A stretch of DNA of 45,666 bases from Pseudobacteriovorax antillogorgiicola (GTDB taxonomy: Bacteria > Bdellovibrionota_B > Oligoflexia > Oligoflexales > RGVZ01). The position numbers and the translations under genes are program-made. A model generated the notes under the pieces. That model saw only the letters and a list, made by a program, of their open reading frames with translations. It was not told where the DNA came from and made no database searches. Location: NCBI GenBank assembly GCA_945898195.1, contig CAMDHM010000022.1:1-45666 (forward strand), given 5' to 3'. This document shows, one piece after another, positions 42,017 through 45,666 of this stretch; the first letter of the stretch is position 1, and every line of letters begins with the position of its first letter.

Positions 42017-43711
42017 ATGAAAAAGACACCGTTAGAAATGTCTACCTTAACCACGCTGCTCCTTGCGACGGGCGCCTTCGCCTCTGTAGACACACCAAAT
42101 GACACCCTCTCCCCGCTGAGGTTTGGAGCTGGCATTGATGCAGGGCACGTCGTAATTGCCCCAGTCGGCACCACCACAGAGCTCGAAAAATCAGGAACTC
42201 AAATTGAAGTCCGTGGTTTTTTTGAATATCAAACCCGGTTCTTTTCCCTGAACTTGGGAGCATCGCGCCAGACATCCAAAGTAAAAACCGACGACCCCGA
42301 ACAATCCCTATCCGTCAATTCAGCCAGCCTCCAATCCACATTATATGTGAACCTTGGAAATGCTTTTGGATTGGGCATCACAGGCCGCGTAAACAAGGGC
42401 CGTTCTGCCGACTATGCCGTCGACACAGAAAGTTCTAGTAAGGTTTTTCGGGAATTCGGCCCCTCGCTGCGCGCTAGGATCCCACTATTTAAAAATTACA
42501 ACGTCATGGCAGAAACGTCGATCCTGCACTCGACCGCAAACGATCAGCGCAAGGTTAGCACCATCCTTGCCGGACTATCCGCCTCGATCCCTATCCGGCG
42601 ACTGGCGTTCCCCACCCTGGAAATGTCGGCAAAAAATCCCCCGTTAACGGGCAGGCAGGATAAAGATTCAACCCATCCGTTCGACACGTCCATTGCGCCA
42701 CTTTACTTCAAACACGCCAGCAACGATTTCGATGAAAGCTCAGAAATCCAACTTACCGCCATCATTCAAAACTTGAAAACCGTGGACCTCAGTGGTGCCC
42801 GTATTTCGGTTGCCGGACACGGAACCAGGAGCGGAACCACGCGAAAAACCCTTCAACTAACCCTCATTCGCGCAGCGCGGGTGGCCAGTAGACTGATTGC
42901 CGCCGGAATTCCAGCCGACCGCATCGACGTGGCCGGCTATGGCAGCACACAGTCCGATGTTCGTTTGGATCCCGATGATGCGAAACAACGCAGAGTGCAA
43001 ATCTCCGTCGTCACCCCCCCGAAAGAAGCCGGTAAGCCCAAGGCCGCGTCTTTTGGAATCAGCGGACTACGGATTCCGCCTGGGGTTATTTACCAAGTCG
43101 ATGAACTCTGGACCATTTTAGAGATGTCGAAAATCGTGAAAAGGCTCAAACCCAGCTCCTTGACTGTGACCATTGACCTGCCACAGCGCATTACCGGAGA
43201 ACCTGGAACCTGGGAAAAAATATCCTTGGCGATTGGGATGCTCAAAAACGGCGGCGTGAAATCCGGTCAGGTCATCCTTAAAACGACACCGCGTAACGGG
43301 GAAATCGTGTTCTATGCCGCAACCAAAAGCTCAGGACTCTTGGCTGCTCTCGAAAAAATCCCCAAAAGTCGTTCCCAAATGATGGTCTACCCGATAGCCA
43401 ACGAAAACCTGGCGCAATTTGTGACGATCTTAAGAGATCAGCAAAAAGTCTGGACCCACCTTGAAGCAACCTTCGAAGCCAAAGTAGCCTTGATTGCCGC
43501 TGGCCTGAGTAAATTGCGCGTCAGCACGCGTGCCACCTCGAGCCTTTGGCCGACCACCGTCACCGGCATCGGCGACGTAACGGAAGGTCACAGCCTCATT
43601 GTCCTCCACGGTGTTCGAAACCATACGAAGGTGGCAAGTCTCCTGCATGGGCTAGAGAGCATCCCCAAATCAAATCCGACCTCGGTCAAAACAAAATCCG
43701 TGGCGCATTAA
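42017..43711 (+). CDS. OmpA-family outer-membrane protein with an extra C-terminal domain
   Basis: The 564-residue protein has a signal peptide (LTTLLLATGAFA, cleavage near FAS). Residues 35-205 carry alternating beta strands (FFEYQTRFFSLNLGASR, LQSTLYVNLGNAFGLGITGR, FGPSLRARIPLF) fitting an eight-strand barrel. The OmpA peptidoglycan-binding domain follows at about 225-335, with RISVAGHGTRSG, RAARVASRLIAAGIPADR and VAGYG, ending KQRRVQISVV. The remaining 220 residues (PPGVIYQVDELWTILEMSK onward) contain another repeated alpha/beta pattern I do not recognise. Typical OmpA proteins end after the peptidoglycan domain. It links outer membrane and cell wall; the added domain is unexplained. Divergent from the recombinase gene. 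Confidence 0.82.
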   Translation: MKKTPLEMSTLTTLLLATGAFASVDTPNDTLSPLRFGAGIDAGHVVIAPVGTTTELEKSGTQIEVRGFFEYQTRFFSLNLGASRQTSKVKTDDPEQSLSVNSASLQSTLYVNLGNAFGLGITGRVNKGRSADYAVDTESSSKVFREFGPSLRARIPLFKNYNVMAETSILHSTANDQRKVSTILAGLSASIPIRRLAFPTLEMSAKNPPLTGRQDKDSTHPFDTSIAPLYFKHASNDFDESSEIQLTAIIQNLKTVDLSGARISVAGHGTRSGTTRKTLQLTLIRAARVASRLIAAGIPADRIDVAGYGSTQSDVRLDPDDAKQRRVQISVVTPPKEAGKPKAASFGISGLRIPPGVIYQVDELWTILEMSKIVKRLKPSSLTVTIDLPQRITGEPGTWEKISLAIGMLKNGGVKSGQVILKTTPRNGEIVFYAATKSSGLLAALEKIPKSRSQMMVYPIANENLAQFVTILRDQQKVWTHLEATFEAKVALIAAGLSKLRVSTRATSSLWPTTVTGIGDVTEGHSLIVLHGVRNHTKVASLLHGLESIPKSNPTSVKTKSVAH

Positions 43712-44218
43712 GCGGGGGCTTCTGCTTCGTCTTTATGTTCGCTTTATGAGCACTAGCCGTCACAAGCACCGTTTTAGTGTTCAAAAGCCCAAAACGCCCC
43801 TTTTCGAGCGTTCAATTAACCCCCGTTATACGCCTTAAGTATATGATATTATAGGGTAAAACAACGTTTTCTGAAGTCGTTCAATATACACCTGTATATT
43901 GAACATCCCATGTCGTTTATATGCGACTTGGCGCCAAACCATCGAAAAACCGGCTTTAAGCGATCGATTGACACTCAGACAATCGCACAAATCTGCTGTT
44001 GTTGTTTACAAAGCATATAGTTGCATCACTTCTGTTGTTGTTGTGTGGTTGCTATGTGGTTGTTTGGAGCGATCTGATTATTTTATTCACAGAAAGGCAA
44101 AGCCAATCTGAATAGGGGCCCTACAGACCAAATTCTGACTGAAAAAATTTCGAACGATATCCGGAACGCTGATAATGAGATTAATGAAATTTGCGGAGGA
44201 GACTGCCCAAAAAAAGAA
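43712..44218. other. Gene-poor stretch with palindrome and biased composition
   Basis: About 500 nt without a convincing gene. It contains an AT-rich promoter-like section near 43840 (ATGATATTATAGGG), a perfect 26-bp dyad (43879-43904), a CGATTG/CAATCG dyad (43963-43983), and a T/G-rich section (44000-44070) with repeated TGTTGTTGT on the plus strand. A 70-residue frame starting at 43899 exists, but it begins inside the dyad and looks non-coding. A small RNA or an attachment/recombination site is possible, but nothing proves it. Confidence 0.4.
43879..43904. promoter_or_regulatory. Perfect inverted repeat, candidate operator or recombination site
   Basis: GTTCAATATAC (43879-43889) and GTATATTGAAC (43894-43904) are exact inverted copies around ACCT. 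An 11-bp arm with a 4-nt centre suits a dimeric regulator or a recombinase site. A promoter-like TATTATA lies about 30 nt upstream. No regulator gene is adjacent; a serine recombinase is 2 kb away. Confidence 0.55.
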
Positions 44219-44250
44219 CAAAAAAACGGACCCAGGTTCCTGGATCCGTT
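44219..44250 (-). terminator. Rho-independent terminator of the 44289-45239 protease gene
   Basis: AACGGACCCAGG (44225-44236) pairs with CCTGGATCCGTT (44239-44250) with one C/A mismatch and a tiny loop. On the minus strand the stem is followed by a run of T (complement of 44219-44226). It lies 38 nt downstream of the protease stop codon. Confidence 0.85.
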
Positions 44251-44288
44251 AAACTTCATTTAACAACTGCTGAAAAAAAGCGTCTATC

Positions 44289-45239
44289 TCATTTTAGATC
44301 AGCAAGATCCTGGCTGAAAATTTCCACAATTTTCGAAGCCGGAACCGCGTATGTCAGCTCCATCCAGACTTCCTCAGAAACATCGTCAAAAATCCGGCTG
44401 AGGAAACCCGCCTCACGGACAACCTTATCCTTGGGGATCTTGCCAGTGGAAAGGATGCCCACAACATCACCAGTCTCCCGGTCCACGATTGCCGAGCCCG
44501 AGTCACCATGCGACACGTCGCAGCCTGTTGCAAACATCCAGGTCTTGTACGGGCCGGGATTAAAGGTATCTGGATCGGCCATATAACGGACTTCGCCATC
44601 CGGAGAAAACGTCTTGCAGTCGCTATCCTGGCCGCTCATGAGATTTTTCTGGCCGTCATTGCCAGCAACGCCGTATCCGACGGTCAAGAGCTTCGTGCCT
44701 TTTCTGGTCTCGCCTGGATCAAAGGACTTGGAAACCGTGCGCAAGGTTTCTTGCTGTGCTTGGCTTAAACCGCTGATCGAAAAAATGGTCAAATCCAGAT
44801 CGGTGCTCGTCTTGATCAGACGGTCACAGCGTAAGTTAATAATATTCAGCATCTCAAAGGAAATTTTCGCGCTGTTGCAGCCCGCCTGATCCTGAATGAC
44901 ATGATGGTTGGTGGCGAGGATGGTCTTGCCGTCTTTTTCGCCAATAACAAAGGCCGTTGCCCCACCAAATCCCAGCCTCACACGGGCCGTAGCCTTAGCG
45001 GCCCGTTGAAATGCCGGAGATTCCTTGGCAAGCGAATCTCTGGTCACGATCACTTTTCCCCAGGTCGGGCCAATTTGGTAATCGAGCACGCTCGAAAAGC
45101 TGGCAAGGGCTGCAGATGGCAGTTCGCGCAGGGAGCGCGAGTGACCTGTTACGATACCGCAAGCAGCCGTCACGACCAGAATCGCGGCTAAAGAAAAAGT
45201 GGGTTTGATGGACAGTCCGGAAAGACGACGCATTGCCAT
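44289..45239 (-). CDS. Trypsin-like serine protease, probable lipoprotein
   Basis: A 316-residue S1-type protease. The N-terminus carries a hydrophobic leader (FSLAAILVVTAAC) with lipobox TAAC, so it is probably lipid-anchored in the periplasm or outer membrane. The catalytic triad is visible: His in ILATNHHVIQD, Asp in TSTDLDLTIFSI, and Ser in CDVSHGDSGSAIVD. The four-cysteine pattern (GCNSAK, LRCDRL, SDCKTF, TGCDVS) suggests two disulfides. AGGG lies eight bases before the ATG at 45239. A strong terminator follows. A second lipid-anchored protease of similar design lies at 14339-15331, but the two are not close copies by eye. The substrate is unknown. Confidence 0.88.
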   Translation of the reverse strand: MAMRRLSGLSIKPTFSLAAILVVTAACGIVTGHSRSLRELPSAALASFSSVLDYQIGPTWGKVIVTRDSLAKESPAFQRAAKATARVRLGFGGATAFVIGEKDGKTILATNHHVIQDQAGCNSAKISFEMLNIINLRCDRLIKTSTDLDLTIFSISGLSQAQQETLRTVSKSFDPGETRKGTKLLTVGYGVAGNDGQKNLMSGQDSDCKTFSPDGEVRYMADPDTFNPGPYKTWMFATGCDVSHGDSGSAIVDRETGDVVGILSTGKIPKDKVVREAGFLSRIFDDVSEEVWMELTYAVPASKIVEIFSQDLADLK

Positions 45240-45324
45240 AAATAGGGCCCTTCAGAGGAGTGGTGAACGATTTTCCTGTTATATATAGGCGCGCAATAAA
45301 CTCAATTAACATTTTTAAACTGCT

Positions 45325-45666
45325 CTACATGGCTGCGCCTGGCGCCGTAATGGCGAGCACCCCGAGAGCCCAGACTTTCTGGGCCCCTTGCCTTTGTCCC
45401 TTGAATCGCGCCCGCGCCGCGCTTTCCCGTTTCAGATCAATCATCACATTATGTGCGCCGACGTAGAGATCTAGGCGGCACTGCAGTCGGTCCACGCGCT
45501 TGGTTGTGCACCACGTTCGCCGCGACAGGCATTTCACGTTGTCGCGCACCATGGCGCAGCTGTGGTTCAGGGAAAACAGTGGGTCCCGGCCGCCGGCTTT
45601 TAGTTCCCCTTGGCCGACAACGCACCCTCTGCGCCCCTTGGAGGTCTTGTGTTCCACGCCTGGCAG
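45325..45666 (-). CDS. C-terminal part of a probable transposase (partial, runs off the right edge)
   Basis: The frame is open from the window edge to the stop at 45325, giving 113 residues of a C-terminus. It includes KTSKGRRGCVVGQGELKAGG, RDPLFSLNHSCAMVRDN, LSRRTWCTTKRVDRLQ and LYVGAHN. The pattern NHSCAMxRDNVxxLxRRTWCTTK resembles the end of DDE-type transposases as I recall them, but I cannot name the IS family and this is a recollection, not an alignment. The tail after VMIDLKRESAARARFKGQ is basic. No terminal repeat could be identified downstream at 45240-45324. Confidence 0.45.
   Translation of the reverse strand: MPGVEHKTSKGRRGCVVGQGELKAGGRDPLFSLNHSCAMVRDNVKCLSRRTWCTTKRVDRLQCRLDLYVGAHNVMIDLKRESAARARFKGQRQGAQKVWALGVLAITAPGAAM

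Noticed and set aside
43899..44111. 70-residue frame with a hydrophobic stretch (SVVVVWLLCGC)
   Set aside because: It begins with TTG inside the palindrome, lacks a ribosome site, and the hydrophobic part comes from the TGTTGTTGT repeats.
44191..44586. 131-residue frame on the plus strand opposite the protease
   Set aside because: It is antisense to a clear protease gene and its terminator, and shows no family features.
1..45666. CRISPR arrays, tRNA or rRNA genes
   Set aside because: No regularly spaced direct repeats, cloverleaf genes or rRNA-like sequence were found in the gaps on reading.

Overview
The window is about 45.7 kb of chromosomal DNA with moderate G+C from a Gram-negative (diderm) bacterium. 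It encodes many Sec- and lipobox-type exported proteins, an OmpA-family outer-membrane protein and a 67K-type SppA. The mix (AddAB with an Fe-S AddB, type IA topoisomerase, PPK1/SixA, a VC0807-like membrane protein, many private lipoproteins and lipid-anchored trypsin-like proteases) would fit the Bdellovibrionota/Oligoflexia or a related deltaproteobacterial-type lineage. That placement is an inference; no rRNA or tRNA gene is present to settle it.

Layout. 1-1000: the end of an IS66-family element inserted into abiEii of an AbiE-type toxin-antitoxin pair. The antitoxin gene is intact and has a palindromic operator around a perfect -10 box. 1.2-7.7 kb: small exported proteins, serS, a CPBP-type membrane protease, a DusB-type tRNA dihydrouridine synthase and two exported proteins of unknown function. 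7.7-15.3 kb: addB-addA, preceded with an 8-nt gap by a lipoprotein serine protease. 15.4-18.8 kb: deoC-sppA and a convergent membrane protein. 18.8-21 kb: a small basic protein translationally coupled to a type IA topoisomerase whose start codon must be CTG. 20.9-26.5 kb: a block of exported proteins of unknown function, one of them a lipoprotein with a ParB/sulfiredoxin-like motif. 26.6-33.8 kb: a five-gene catabolic operon (saccharopine-dehydrogenase-like, exported flavin amine oxidase, aldehyde dehydrogenase, GABA-type aminotransferase, second aldehyde dehydrogenase), which reads as polyamine or lysine breakdown. 33.9-35.9 kb: typA/bipA with a strong terminator. 35.9-41.9 kb, minus strand: serine recombinase, DUF3095 cyclase-like protein, a ZIP-like transporter with an inserted cyclic-nucleotide-binding domain, sixA and ppk1. 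42-45.7 kb: an OmpA-family protein, a nearly gene-free stretch with a perfect palindrome, a second lipoprotein trypsin-like protease and, at the right edge, the end of a probable transposase.

The most interesting candidate system is the pair at 38728-41342. A class III cyclase-like protein (DUF3095) overlaps, as TGATG, a membrane protein in which a cyclic-nucleotide-binding domain with an intact phosphate-binding cassette sits in the large cytoplasmic loop of a ZIP-type transporter with altered metal-ligand motifs. A serine recombinase overlaps the cyclase gene on the other side. The simplest reading is a signal-producing enzyme and its nucleotide-gated membrane effector. It could serve metal homeostasis, or, by analogy of layout only, a Pycsar-like defence role.
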